This document shows, piece by piece, positions 42,823 to 50,989 of a stretch of DNA of 64,000 bases. Location: positions 248,001 through 312,000 of the forward strand of contig NZ_JAGEMM010000006.1 of assembly GCF_017921815.1 (NCBI RefSeq), in the 5' to 3' direction. The notes under the pieces were generated by a model. It did not search any database and was not told the DNA's origin. It was given only the letters and a program-made list of their open reading frames with translations. The DNA comes from Microvirga antarctica. GTDB lineage: Bacteria; Pseudomonadota; Alphaproteobacteria; Rhizobiales; Beijerinckiaceae. Positions within the stretch are counted from its first letter, which is position 1. Every line of letters begins with the position of its first letter. Both the position numbers and the translations under genes were made by a program.

Positions 42823-43593
42823 TCATCGTCCTGAAAGGACTGGCTTTCTCTTTTCGAGAAAGGCCGTCATGGCTTCCCGCTTGTCCTCCGAATCGAACAG
42901 CAGATAGGCCGCCCGTCGCTCCAGCATCAGCGCGGTGTCGAGGGGAGCGTCGAGGCCGGCATGCAGCACCTGCTTGATCTCGGCGACAGCGAGTGGCGGC
43001 ATGGCGGCGATCGTGGTGGCGATAGCGATCGCCCGGGCGACCGTGTCGTCATCGGGAGTGACGAGACTCACAAGGCCCGCCTCATAAGCCTCGCGCGCCG
43101 ACATCGAACTTCCAGTCAGCAGCATGAGCATGGCCCGGTAGCGGCCAATGGCACGGGCAAGTCTCTGCGTGCCGCCCGCGCCTGGCATAATGCCGAGCTT
43201 CACCTCCGGCTGCCCGAAAGTCGCTCCTTCACCAGCCACGATGATATCGGCGTGCATGGCGAGTTCACAGCCGCCGCCCAGCGCATAGCCGTTCACCGCC
43301 GCGATGATCGGCTTGGGCGAGTGGCGGATGGCTGACCAGTTCAGGTCGTCGTTCCGGCGCATCATCTCGCCCGGACCGATAGACACCATCGAGCGGATGT
43401 CGGCGCCCGCCGCGAACGCTTTCTGATCACCGGTGAGCACGATCGCCCGCACTTCGGGATCCTCGGCCATGGCGAGAAATTTTGCGCGCAACTCGCCTCG
43501 AAGCTCAGGACTCAGGGCATTGCGTGCCTCCGGCCTGTTCAGGCGCAGGAGCACGACATAGGGCGCGGGCCGCTCTTCCAGGACCAATGACAT
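42823..43593 (-). CDS. Enoyl-CoA hydratase/isomerase-family protein
   Basis: 256 residues, the most hydratase-like of the three crotonase-fold proteins here: FAAGADIRSM, NGYALGGGCELAMHAD and FGQPEVKLGIMPGAGGTQRL, with the first catalytic Glu kept in PEV. The second Glu is Leu by eye-alignment (AMLMLLTG). Single leftward gene, divergent from the CitE-like operon with operator site 10 between. Confidence 0.9.
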   Translation of the reverse strand: MSLVLEERPAPYVVLLRLNRPEARNALSPELRGELRAKFLAMAEDPEVRAIVLTGDQKAFAAGADIRSMVSIGPGEMMRRNDDLNWSAIRHSPKPIIAAVNGYALGGGCELAMHADIIVAGEGATFGQPEVKLGIMPGAGGTQRLARAIGRYRAMLMLLTGSSMSAREAYEAGLVSLVTPDDDTVARAIAIATTIAAMPPLAVAEIKQVLHAGLDAPLDTALMLERRAAYLLFDSEDKREAMTAFLEKRKPVLSGR

Positions 43594-43657
43594 GGGCGTT
43601 CCTCCGGGATCGCATGGTTCTGCCGGTTCACGCCGAGGGGCGTTTCCGCAGTTGAAT

Positions 43658-43673
43658 TCTAACGAGGGTTAGA
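43658..43673. promoter_or_regulatory. Regulon operator, site 10 (ECH / CitE-mch divergent)
   Basis: TCTAAC-GAGG-GTTAGA, perfect match; the symmetry extends two more bases on each side (ATTCTAAC...GTTAGAAT, 43656-43675). It is 64 bp before the leftward crotonase-fold start and 104 bp before the rightward lyase start. Confidence 0.87.
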
Positions 43674-43777
43674 ATATACGGAAAGGAAGGGAGTGCGTCA
43701 AAGTCATTCGGTGTGACATGGTCAGCCGGAGATCAATGACGCTGCGCAGCAGCCGGTAGTCTGCGGGAGATCGCCAA

Positions 43778-44707
43778 ATGAACACCCAGCCCAAGAGGCT
43801 TCGCCGCTGCCAGCTCGCCGTTCCGGGCTCGAGCGACAAGATGATGGCCAAGGCTGCGGGTATGCAGGTCGATCACATCTTTCTCGATCTCGAGGATGCG
43901 GTCGCGCCCGCCGCGAAAGTGCCCGCGCGCGCGCAAATCGTCAACGCGCTCAACACACTCGATTTCGGAACCAGCGTGCGCTGCGTGCGCATCAACGATC
44001 TCGACTCTCACTACTGCTACGAGGACATTATCACAATCGTCGAAGGGGCGGGCGCGAACCTCGATACGATTCTCGTTCCCAAGGTCAAATCAGCTTGCGA
44101 CGTTCGATTCGTCGATCGGTTGCTGTCGCAGATCGAAGGGAAACTCGGGCTGACGCGCCGCATCGGCATCGAGGTCCTGATCGAGGAAGCTGAAGCAATC
44201 ATGCGGGTAGAAGAAATCGCCGGCGCGTCGACCAGGCTCGAGGCTTTGGTCTTCGGCATGGGTGACTACTCGGCCTCTCAGGGCATCGATCCGCGCGCTA
44301 TTTCGGGCGACACAGGCTATCCCGGGGATATCTGGCACTACGCGCGCTACAAGATGATCGTCGCAGCCCGCACCTACGGGCTCGATGCCGTCGACGGACC
44401 CTTCGTGAATTTCAAGGACGGCGACTATTTCCGCACCGAATGCGTGCGCGCCCAGCAGCTCGGCGCCGTCGGAAAATGGGCGATCCATCCGAGCCAGGTT
44501 GCGATCGCGCAGGAGGTCTTCAGCCCGTCGCAGGCTGAAGTCGATCGTGCCTACAAGGCGGTTGCGGCCTATCGCGAGGCGCAGCAACAGGGCCTCGGCG
44601 CCATCCAGGTCGATGGCCAGATGGTGGATGTCGCAACCGTCCGCCTCGTCCAGCGCATTCTTGACCGCGCCGAGCAGGCGGGCATCAAACCGTCGGCCGA
44701 GAAGTAG
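43778..44707 (+). CDS. CitE-like CoA-ester lyase (malyl-CoA/beta-methylmalyl-CoA/citramalyl-CoA lyase type)
   Basis: 309-residue TIM-barrel lyase of the HpcH/CitE family. RRCQLAVPGSSDKMMAKAA, HIFLDLEDAVAPAAK (magnesium-binding Glu/Asp), IGIEVLIEEAEAI, VDGPFVNFKDGDYF and GKWAIHPSQVAIAQEVF follow the malyl-CoA/methylmalyl-CoA lyase (Mcl1) pattern. The next gene resembles mesaconyl-CoA hydratase, whose product, beta-methylmalyl-CoA, is the natural substrate of such a lyase (to glyoxylate and propionyl-CoA). Confidence 0.87.
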   Translation: MNTQPKRLRRCQLAVPGSSDKMMAKAAGMQVDHIFLDLEDAVAPAAKVPARAQIVNALNTLDFGTSVRCVRINDLDSHYCYEDIITIVEGAGANLDTILVPKVKSACDVRFVDRLLSQIEGKLGLTRRIGIEVLIEEAEAIMRVEEIAGASTRLEALVFGMGDYSASQGIDPRAISGDTGYPGDIWHYARYKMIVAARTYGLDAVDGPFVNFKDGDYFRTECVRAQQLGAVGKWAIHPSQVAIAQEVFSPSQAEVDRAYKAVAAYREAQQQGLGAIQVDGQMVDVATVRLVQRILDRAEQAGIKPSAEK

Positions 44708-44722
44708 GGCAGGGGCATCGTC

Positions 44723-45775
44723 ATGGGGAAAGCGTCCCACGGGAATTTCTTCGAGGATTTCGCGATCGGTCAAGAGATCGTTCACGCGGTACCGCGCACG
44801 ATCACGCAGGGAGACGTCGCGCTCTATTCAGCGCTCTACGGAATGCGGTTCGCCCTGCAATCGTCCGACGCGTTCGCTCAGGCGTGTTCGCTGCCCCGTG
44901 CTCCGATCGACAATCTTCTTCTGTTCCACGTCATTTTCGGCAAGACCGTGCCCGACGTCTCTCTCAATGCCGTCGCTAATCTGGGCTACGCGGAATGTCG
45001 GTTCCTCGAGCCCGCATGGCCGGGAGACAGTTTTACGGCTCGTAGCACCGTCATCGGATTGCGCGAGAACGCCAACGGCAAGACGGGTATCGTGTATGTC
45101 CGCTCCATGGGCTTCAATCAGCGCGGCGATGCGGTGCTGACCTTCGTGCGTTGGGTGATGGTGAACAAACGGGATGCTGCGGCGCCCGCACCCGAGGTGG
45201 TTGTTCCATTGACCGATGCGCAGGTGAATGGCGAGGCGCTCGCGCTCCCGCCCGGTCTGGACTTTTCGACCTATGATGCAGCCGTCGCAGGAAGCGCGTA
45301 CCGTTTTGAGGATTACGCGGTCGGTGAGCGAATTGACCATATCGACGGCATGACGATCGAGGAGGCCGAGCACCAGATCGCGACGCGGCTCTATCAGAAC
45401 ACCGCAAAGGGTCATTTCGACGCCGTTCTGCAGAAGGCCGGGCGGTTCGGACGCCGCATCGTCTATGGCGGCCACGTCATCTCGCTCGCCCGCTCCCTGT
45501 CGTTCAACGGTCTGGCCAACGGTTGCCTGGTGGCAGCCATCAACGGCGGTCGGCATGTCAACGCTGCGGCTGGAGGTGACACGATCTATTGCTGGTCGGA
45601 GATCCTGGCAAAGCAGGACTTCCCGGAACGCCATGACATTGGCGCATTGCGGGTCAGAACCATCGCCACCAAGGATCTCGCCTGTGACACATTTCCCTCG
45701 CCCGGTGGCGAAGCGGAAGCATCTGTGCTTCTCGATCTCGACTACTGGCTGCTGATGCCCCGCAGCGTTTCATGA
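44723..45775 (+). CDS. mch: Mesaconyl-CoA hydratase / beta-methylmalyl-CoA dehydratase-like double hot-dog protein
   Basis: 350 residues made of two MaoC-like hot-dog domains. The N-terminal half NFFEDFAIGQEIVHAVPRTI, ALYSALYGMRFALQSSDAFA, FHVIFGKTVPDVSLNAVANLG and YAECRFLEPAWPGDSF is very like Mch/Mcd of the ethylmalonyl-CoA pathway (recalled from family knowledge, not searched). The enzyme interconverts mesaconyl-CoA and beta-methylmalyl-CoA. Here it sits between a CitE-like lyase and a metallo-beta-lactamase-fold protein and not near ecm/mcm genes, so it may be a second copy assigned to the acid pathway, or hydrate itaconyl-CoA-like compounds. Confidence 0.82.
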   Translation: MGKASHGNFFEDFAIGQEIVHAVPRTITQGDVALYSALYGMRFALQSSDAFAQACSLPRAPIDNLLLFHVIFGKTVPDVSLNAVANLGYAECRFLEPAWPGDSFTARSTVIGLRENANGKTGIVYVRSMGFNQRGDAVLTFVRWVMVNKRDAAAPAPEVVVPLTDAQVNGEALALPPGLDFSTYDAAVAGSAYRFEDYAVGERIDHIDGMTIEEAEHQIATRLYQNTAKGHFDAVLQKAGRFGRRIVYGGHVISLARSLSFNGLANGCLVAAINGGRHVNAAAGGDTIYCWSEILAKQDFPERHDIGALRVRTIATKDLACDTFPSPGGEAEASVLLDLDYWLLMPRSVS

Positions 45776-46830
45776 ACGAACGGCTCGCCCCCACGATGTC
45801 AAAGACAAGCCGGCTCGACTTTCCCTGGAAGACGCCGCCTGCCAAAGGCACCGTCACCGAAGTGGCACCCGGTCTGCTGTGGGCACGCCTGCCGCTGCCG
45901 TTCCGGCTGAACCACGTGAATGTCTGGCTCATGGAGGACGACGACGGCTGGACGGTGATTGACACTGGCTGTGCGACTCCGGAGCTGTTTTCCGTCTGGG
46001 AGACGTTGCTCGCCGGGCCGATGGCGGGTGGTGCTGTGCGCAGGGTTATTGCCACCCACGGCCATGTCGACCATATCGGCCTGTCGGGTTGGATGGTGGA
46101 TCGGTTCGGCGCAGAGTATGTCGGCACATTCGGCGAATGGATGTGGTCGCGGCTCAGCCACCTGCACGGAGTGCCAGGATCAAGTGCGGCCTATCACTCG
46201 TACCTCAAGCGCAACGGCTTCGAGGAAGCCGTGACGGGTGCGATGGCCACAAGCCGCAATCGCTTCATGGACCTGTCTAGCCCGGTGCCTGGATGCATCA
46301 CGGAGATCCGCGACGGTGGCACGATCAGGTTCGGGAGACGGGACTGGTCGATCATCGTGACTCGCGGCCATACCTTCGAGCATGCCTCATTCTACGACGA
46401 GGCATCGGGCATCCTGATTGCCGGCGATCACCTGCTCCCGAAGATATCGCCGGTCATCGCCGTCTATGAGATGACGCCGAAGGGCGACCCCCTGGCGGAC
46501 TATCTCGCGTCATTCCAGCAGTTCGCGCACATCCCAGCGGATATTCTCGTCCTTCCATCGCATGGGATGCCCTACCGGGGCATCCACGAGCGCATTGAGG
46601 AGTTGCGCACCCACCATCGGCTGCGGCTCGATGAAACGGCAGAATTCCTGCGCGAGCCGAAAACCGCCCTCGAGCTGTCGCATGCCATGTTCCCGCATAT
46701 CGAGGGCCCCGACAATATCGGCTTCGCCCTCGGCGAGACCCTCGCGCACATTAACTGGTTGCTGAATCAAGGGATCGTGAGAGAAGATATCGACCCGAGC
46801 GGGCGAGCAATTTTCACGACGCGGGCCTGA
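45772..46830 (+). CDS. Metallo-beta-lactamase-fold hydrolase
   Basis: 352 residues with THGHVDHIGLSGW, an intact HxHxDH zinc motif at 96-101, a further His in TRGHTFEHASFY, Asp in IAGDHLLP and His in LPSHGMPYRG. The C-terminal part is a helical winged-helix-like tail (about 260-345) as in LACTB2-like and related MBL proteins. In a CoA pathway a thioesterase or lactonase role is likely (inference). It overlaps mch by 4 bp, so it is in the same transcript; a later ATG at 45799 is also possible. Confidence 0.88.
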   Translation: MNERLAPTMSKTSRLDFPWKTPPAKGTVTEVAPGLLWARLPLPFRLNHVNVWLMEDDDGWTVIDTGCATPELFSVWETLLAGPMAGGAVRRVIATHGHVDHIGLSGWMVDRFGAEYVGTFGEWMWSRLSHLHGVPGSSAAYHSYLKRNGFEEAVTGAMATSRNRFMDLSSPVPGCITEIRDGGTIRFGRRDWSIIVTRGHTFEHASFYDEASGILIAGDHLLPKISPVIAVYEMTPKGDPLADYLASFQQFAHIPADILVLPSHGMPYRGIHERIEELRTHHRLRLDETAEFLREPKTALELSHAMFPHIEGPDNIGFALGETLAHINWLLNQGIVREDIDPSGRAIFTTRA

Positions 46831-46880
46831 TAGTTAATCCATCTGTTTCGGCTGCGTGCCGCCATCCGCAAGGTTTGACA

Positions 46881-47756
46881 ATGAAGCAAGCACGTCCGCG
46901 CCGCTCCGTCCTTTACGTCCCGGCCGCCAACGCAAAGGCGATGGCCAAGGTCGAAAATCTTGCTTGCGACGCCGTCATCTTCGATTTGGAAGACGCTGTC
47001 GCGCCAGCGCTCAAGGCTGAAGCCCGCACCTCGCTGCAATCCTATTTCCGTGAACGCTCTCACGACCCGAAAGAGCGGGTGATTCGCATCAATGCGCTTG
47101 CCAGCGCCTGGGGCGCAGAGGATTTGGCCGTGGCGGCGGCAAGTTCGCCTACCGCGATCCTTCTCCCAAAGGTGGAAACGGCCGAACAGGTTCTGGCTGC
47201 CCGCTCCGCGCTCGATGCTGCCGGGGCCACGGCCGTCAGGCTCTGGGCCATGATCGAGACGCCCCTGGGCATCGTCAATATTCGTGAAATTGCGGCCCTT
47301 GGCGCACATGAGAGCGTCGGGCTCGAATGCTTCGTTGCCGGCACCAACGATATTGCAAAGGAAACCGGACTTTCCATTCCCGCAGGACGCGCAACGATGG
47401 TGCTCTGGCTGGCCCAGGTGGTGATCCACGCCCGCGCCTTCGGCATCGATATCCTTGATGGCGTCTACAACGATTTCCGCAACCAGGACGGCTTCCTGGC
47501 CGAATGTGCCCAAGGGGCTGAGATGGGGTTCGACGGGAAGACGCTGATCCATCCCACGCAGATCGAGCCGGCCAACGGCGCGTTTTCGCCGAGCGAGGCG
47601 GCGATCGCGGAGGCCCGTGCGGTCGTTGCCCTCTTCAGTGCGCCTGAGAATGTGCGAGAGGGCGTCCTGACCCTGAATGGCAAGATGGTCGAGCGACTTC
47701 ATGCCGACATGGCCCGGCGCACGCTTGCAAAAGCCGGACTGCCGCTGGAGGGCTAG
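46881..47756 (+). CDS. CitE-like CoA-ester lyase (second copy)
   Basis: 291-residue HpcH/CitE-family TIM barrel: RRSVLYVPAANAKAMAKV, AVIFDLEDAVAPALKAEAR, IRINALASAWGAEDL, LWAMIETPLGIVNI and GKTLIHPTQIEPANGAFSPSE, a pattern close to citrate-lyase-beta-like/citramalyl-CoA lyases. It differs clearly from the lyase at 43778, so the operon has two lyases of different specificity. Start ATG 46881 was preferred over the TTG two codons upstream. Right-hand end of the regulon. Confidence 0.87.
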   Translation: MKQARPRRSVLYVPAANAKAMAKVENLACDAVIFDLEDAVAPALKAEARTSLQSYFRERSHDPKERVIRINALASAWGAEDLAVAAASSPTAILLPKVETAEQVLAARSALDAAGATAVRLWAMIETPLGIVNIREIAALGAHESVGLECFVAGTNDIAKETGLSIPAGRATMVLWLAQVVIHARAFGIDILDGVYNDFRNQDGFLAECAQGAEMGFDGKTLIHPTQIEPANGAFSPSEAAIAEARAVVALFSAPENVREGVLTLNGKMVERLHADMARRTLAKAGLPLEG

Positions 47757-47960
47757 TACAGCTGCTGGCCTGGGCAGCCATTTTCGAAAACCAGCGCGAG
47801 GATCGGCCACGTGGCTAGCTCTGGTCTGCACGATAACGCCTACCGGGCGTCGTTTCGGGGCTGATTTCGAGCAGAATGTCCAATTGTGAGCCAAGTTTGC
47901 CTTGAGTTTTGCCTTTACGTCACTCTGCTGACCACTAGGATACCGAACAGGGAGATCCTG

Positions 47961-48791
47961 ATGCGCATGAAGTTCGGTTTGACGTTCGCCGTCGCCCTTT
48001 TGTCGAGCGGTCTTTCCGCCCACGCAGCCTGCGAGTCGAAGCTGGCGTCTCCGCCGCTCATCGAGGGCGGAAAACTTGTGATGTCGATCAACCCGGTTCT
48101 TCCACCGATGCAGTTCGTCGATGAGAAGGGCGTCCTGCAGGGGTTGAATGTTGAACTTGGCAATGAGATCGCCAAGCGTCTTTGTCTCGAGCCGGTTTTC
48201 ATCAAGATCGATTTTCAGGCCATGGTGCCGGGCCTGCAGGCGAAGAGATGGGACCTTATCAACACGGGTATCTTCTGGACGGATGAGCGCGCGAAGATCA
48301 TGTATCTGGTCAATTACGGCGCGCAGGCTGTCAGCGTTCTGACCGAACCGGGCAATGCCAAGAAGATCCTCAAGCCGGAGGATCTGGCTGGCAAGTCGGT
48401 GGCGGTCGAAATCGGGACCTACGCGGAGCGCCGTCTCAAGCAGTTCAGTGACGATTTCGTCAAGCAGGGGATGAAGCCCGTGGACGTGCGCAGCTTCAAT
48501 ACAGGAGCGGAGGGCTACCAGGCCCTGGGGTCGGGCCAGGTTGACGCGGCCATGAGCATCGATACGACCGCGGCCGAAATGGTCAAGAGAGCGAACTTCG
48601 CCTGGCCCATGAAGGGGATTGGCGGATCGCCGATCGCGTTCGCAGCGGGAAACAAGCAGATCGCGGAAGCCGTTGCGGGTGCGCTCCAGGAACTGCGCGC
48701 CTCGGGGGACTACGCGAAGCTTTTTGCAAAATACGACTTCGCGGAATTGCCCGAGCCGACATTCACCATCAACGGACCCGGACCGCTCTAG
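47961..48791 (+). CDS. Polar-amino-acid ABC transporter substrate-binding protein (SBP_bac_3)
   Basis: 276 residues with a Sec signal peptide (MRMKFGLTFAVALLSSGLSAHA, cleaved about residue 22). The mature protein has the type-II binding-protein pattern PPMQFVDEKGVLQGLNVELGNEIAKRL, then GIFWTDERAKIMYLV and ALGSGQVDAAMSIDT. It probably binds an amino acid or similar polar solute. It starts a new, non-regulon group after a 204-bp gap with no recognisable operator. Confidence 0.88.
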   Translation: MRMKFGLTFAVALLSSGLSAHAACESKLASPPLIEGGKLVMSINPVLPPMQFVDEKGVLQGLNVELGNEIAKRLCLEPVFIKIDFQAMVPGLQAKRWDLINTGIFWTDERAKIMYLVNYGAQAVSVLTEPGNAKKILKPEDLAGKSVAVEIGTYAERRLKQFSDDFVKQGMKPVDVRSFNTGAEGYQALGSGQVDAAMSIDTTAAEMVKRANFAWPMKGIGGSPIAFAAGNKQIAEAVAGALQELRASGDYAKLFAKYDFAELPEPTFTINGPGPL

Positions 48792-48809
48792 CCACCGCGC
48801 GGCAGCGTC

Positions 48810-49493
48810 GTGAAGGGTTTCAACGTCGAGTCGTTCCTGAATTACCTTTACAGCCCCTATCTCATCGGGGGTGCTTGGACGACGATTTGGCTTACAGCCG
48901 TCTCGATCGCCGGCGGGTTTGCGCTGGGGGTCGTCATTGCGTTGATGCGGATGTCGCGCTCAAGGGCCGCCTCAAACGCAGCGGTCTTCTACATCTGGCT
49001 GTTTCGCGGCACGCCCCTGCTGATCCAGCTCATCATCATCTACACCGGCCTTCCGCAGCTCGGGCTGCGATTCAATGTGATTCAATCGGCATTGATCGGA
49101 TTGATTCTGAATGAAGCGGCCTATCTTGCCGAAATTGTCCGTGGCGGATTTCTCTCCATCCCGAAAGGTCAAATCGAGGCCGCAAGATCGCTTGGGCTTA
49201 CAAAACTTCAAACGCTGTTCAAGGTCACTGGCCCTCAGGTCATCCGCACGATCCTGCCGCCTCTGGGAAACAGCGTGAACGGCCTGCTGAAAGCGACCTC
49301 GATCGCCTCCGTGATTTCAATGGAGGAGTTGCTTCGCCGTGCGCAGGTGCTCATCCAGGTGAGGTTCGAGGTGCTGGAGATCTTCAGTGTCTGCGCCATC
49401 TACTATCTGGTCATTACGTCTCTCTGGCAACTGGTTCAGACGCGGATCGAACGCCGCTTCGGCCGGGCGTACGCGTTGCCGCCAGAACGCTGA
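48810..49493 (+). CDS. Polar-amino-acid ABC transporter permease (HisM/GlnP family)
   Basis: 227 residues with about five membrane helices. The family marks are WLFRGTPLLIQLIIIYTGLP, the EAA loop EIVRGGFLSIPKGQIEAARSLGL and the tail RIERRFGR. Start is a GTG 18 bp after the binding-protein stop. No ATP-binding subunit or second permease is encoded next to it; the ATPase must come from elsewhere or the system is incomplete. Confidence 0.9.
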   Translation: MKGFNVESFLNYLYSPYLIGGAWTTIWLTAVSIAGGFALGVVIALMRMSRSRAASNAAVFYIWLFRGTPLLIQLIIIYTGLPQLGLRFNVIQSALIGLILNEAAYLAEIVRGGFLSIPKGQIEAARSLGLTKLQTLFKVTGPQVIRTILPPLGNSVNGLLKATSIASVISMEELLRRAQVLIQVRFEVLEIFSVCAIYYLVITSLWQLVQTRIERRFGRAYALPPER

Positions 49494-49502
49494 TGGGTGT
49501 GT

Positions 49503-50651
49503 TTAATCGTCGAGCCAAGATCGCCCCAGTCTATGCGGGAGGCGCGCGCCGCCCGCGATTCGAAACAGCACTTTTCCGGGGGTGACCACGATGCCGTCCA
49601 GGGCGCGGGCATAGATGGTCCCGGTCTGGCGGGCGTAGACGGGCATGCGGGACAGGGTGAAGTCAGCTGCGGTCGGATCAATCACGTCGCAGATGTGATC
49701 GCCCGGCGTGACCTCCTCGCCAGCCTTACGGTGGAAGACTGTAAAACCCGGAGCCGGGGCGTAACCGACGTCCATGCCCTCAACATCGACGCAGTCGCAT
49801 TGAGATGGGGGCAGAGGTGGCGCGTCGCCCGAAAGCACTCCCCGTCGCCGCAGGAAATTCAGGAGATTGAGCGCATCGAGAGAGCCATGCGCGTCATCGC
49901 AATCATGGCGGCCCCGCATTTCGATCATCGCCGTTTGACACGCATGGGGAATTGACGCGGCAGGCCATGCGGCCGCCAATCGCGGCCACAAACCACCGAC
50001 GACGCCCGCGAAGGTCCTGGACGGCACATAGGGGTCAAGCGATACGATCGCGCGACATCCGATATCCCGGCCGAGATCTTCCAGCGCCGGCCAGTCGAAG
50101 GCGTTGATGTACATGAACATCGTCGCCTCCATGTCAGTGTGCAGGTCGAGGCAGACATCCGCATCGATAGCGCGGAGCAGAAGATGCTTGCGCAGGCTGA
50201 GCCATTCGGATGTCTCAGGGATTTCGCCGAGCACAGACAGAGCTGCTGCGCGGATGAGCCTGACGTTCTCGGCGCTGTTATCTCCGAGCACCCCTGCCAC
50301 CAGGCCAGCAACATCGGGGCTGATGTCCAGATGCTCACGATTGAAGTTTACCAGACTTTGCGTTTCGAAGCGGCCCATCTGATCGCCGGCCGAGAATTGT
50401 CCCAGACCGATGGGATTGGCCAGAGGCGCGAGGATGATCTCCCCACGAATGGTGCCGGCTTCAACTTCTCGATCCAGAAGGCCGCGAAGGTGGTGCAAAG
50501 CCAGCGTTCCCGTCATCTCGCCCGCGTGCAGCGCCGCCTGGATGTAGATCTTTGGACGGGCGCCTTCCTCGCCATAGTGCAGAAAAGTCACATGCTTCGA
50601 TGCGCCAATATAGTTTGACGCAAGTTCCTGCTGGACGAGTCGCGCAGACAT
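49503..50651 (-). CDS. M14-type zinc hydrolase, succinylglutamate desuccinylase/aspartoacylase family
   Basis: 382 residues. Zinc ligands are in LHAGEMTG (His42, Glu45) and DLHTD (His171); NFNRE near 102-106 matches the family's substrate-carboxylate loop. The C-terminal part (about 300-375) is a beta-rich domain with VFHRKAGEEVTPGDHICDVIDP. It should hydrolyse an N-acyl amino acid or a small amide in the cytoplasm. Convergent with the permease (9-bp gap), divergent from the LysR gene. Confidence 0.85.
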   Translation of the reverse strand: MSARLVQQELASNYIGASKHVTFLHYGEEGARPKIYIQAALHAGEMTGTLALHHLRGLLDREVEAGTIRGEIILAPLANPIGLGQFSAGDQMGRFETQSLVNFNREHLDISPDVAGLVAGVLGDNSAENVRLIRAAALSVLGEIPETSEWLSLRKHLLLRAIDADVCLDLHTDMEATMFMYINAFDWPALEDLGRDIGCRAIVSLDPYVPSRTFAGVVGGLWPRLAAAWPAASIPHACQTAMIEMRGRHDCDDAHGSLDALNLLNFLRRRGVLSGDAPPLPPSQCDCVDVEGMDVGYAPAPGFTVFHRKAGEEVTPGDHICDVIDPTAADFTLSRMPVYARQTGTIYARALDGIVVTPGKVLFRIAGGARLPHRLGRSWLDD

Positions 50652-50989
50652 TGAAGGGCCTCGTTATGAAAGTTCGAGAGGATGTGGCGGCTAACGGTCT
50701 GCCTGCTGATCCCATAGGAAAGGCCCTAACCTTTCCTGTAAAGGCCCAAAGCCGACGTTGCCGACGTCTCTGCGCAATCTTCTCGAGACAAGAGGCTGAG
50801 ACACGCGCAGCCTTGTCTCTTGCCTACGCCCTCGACGTCGTTAGGGCTCAAGGAGAAAATTGGGCGGCATCGCCGATCGCCGTGTCGTCCTATCGGAGAT
50901 CAGTCGACACCATCACCGAAACGCGGCATTGCCAAATAGGAGTTGCGCTCATTAGATATGACTTCTGGTCATGATCGAGACATTGCAGA
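50652..50989. promoter_or_regulatory. 338-bp divergent control region with an inverted repeat
   Basis: This gap between the zinc-hydrolase gene (leftward) and the LysR gene (rightward) holds AGGAAAGG (50717-50724), loop CCCTAA and CCTTTCCT (50731-50738), a perfect 8-bp inverted repeat that could be an operator or RNA hairpin for the hydrolase. A second, weaker dyad ATGAC-N5-GTCAT at 50958-50972 is 18 bp before the LysR start, the usual place for autoregulation. No gene is seen in the gap. Confidence 0.5.
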
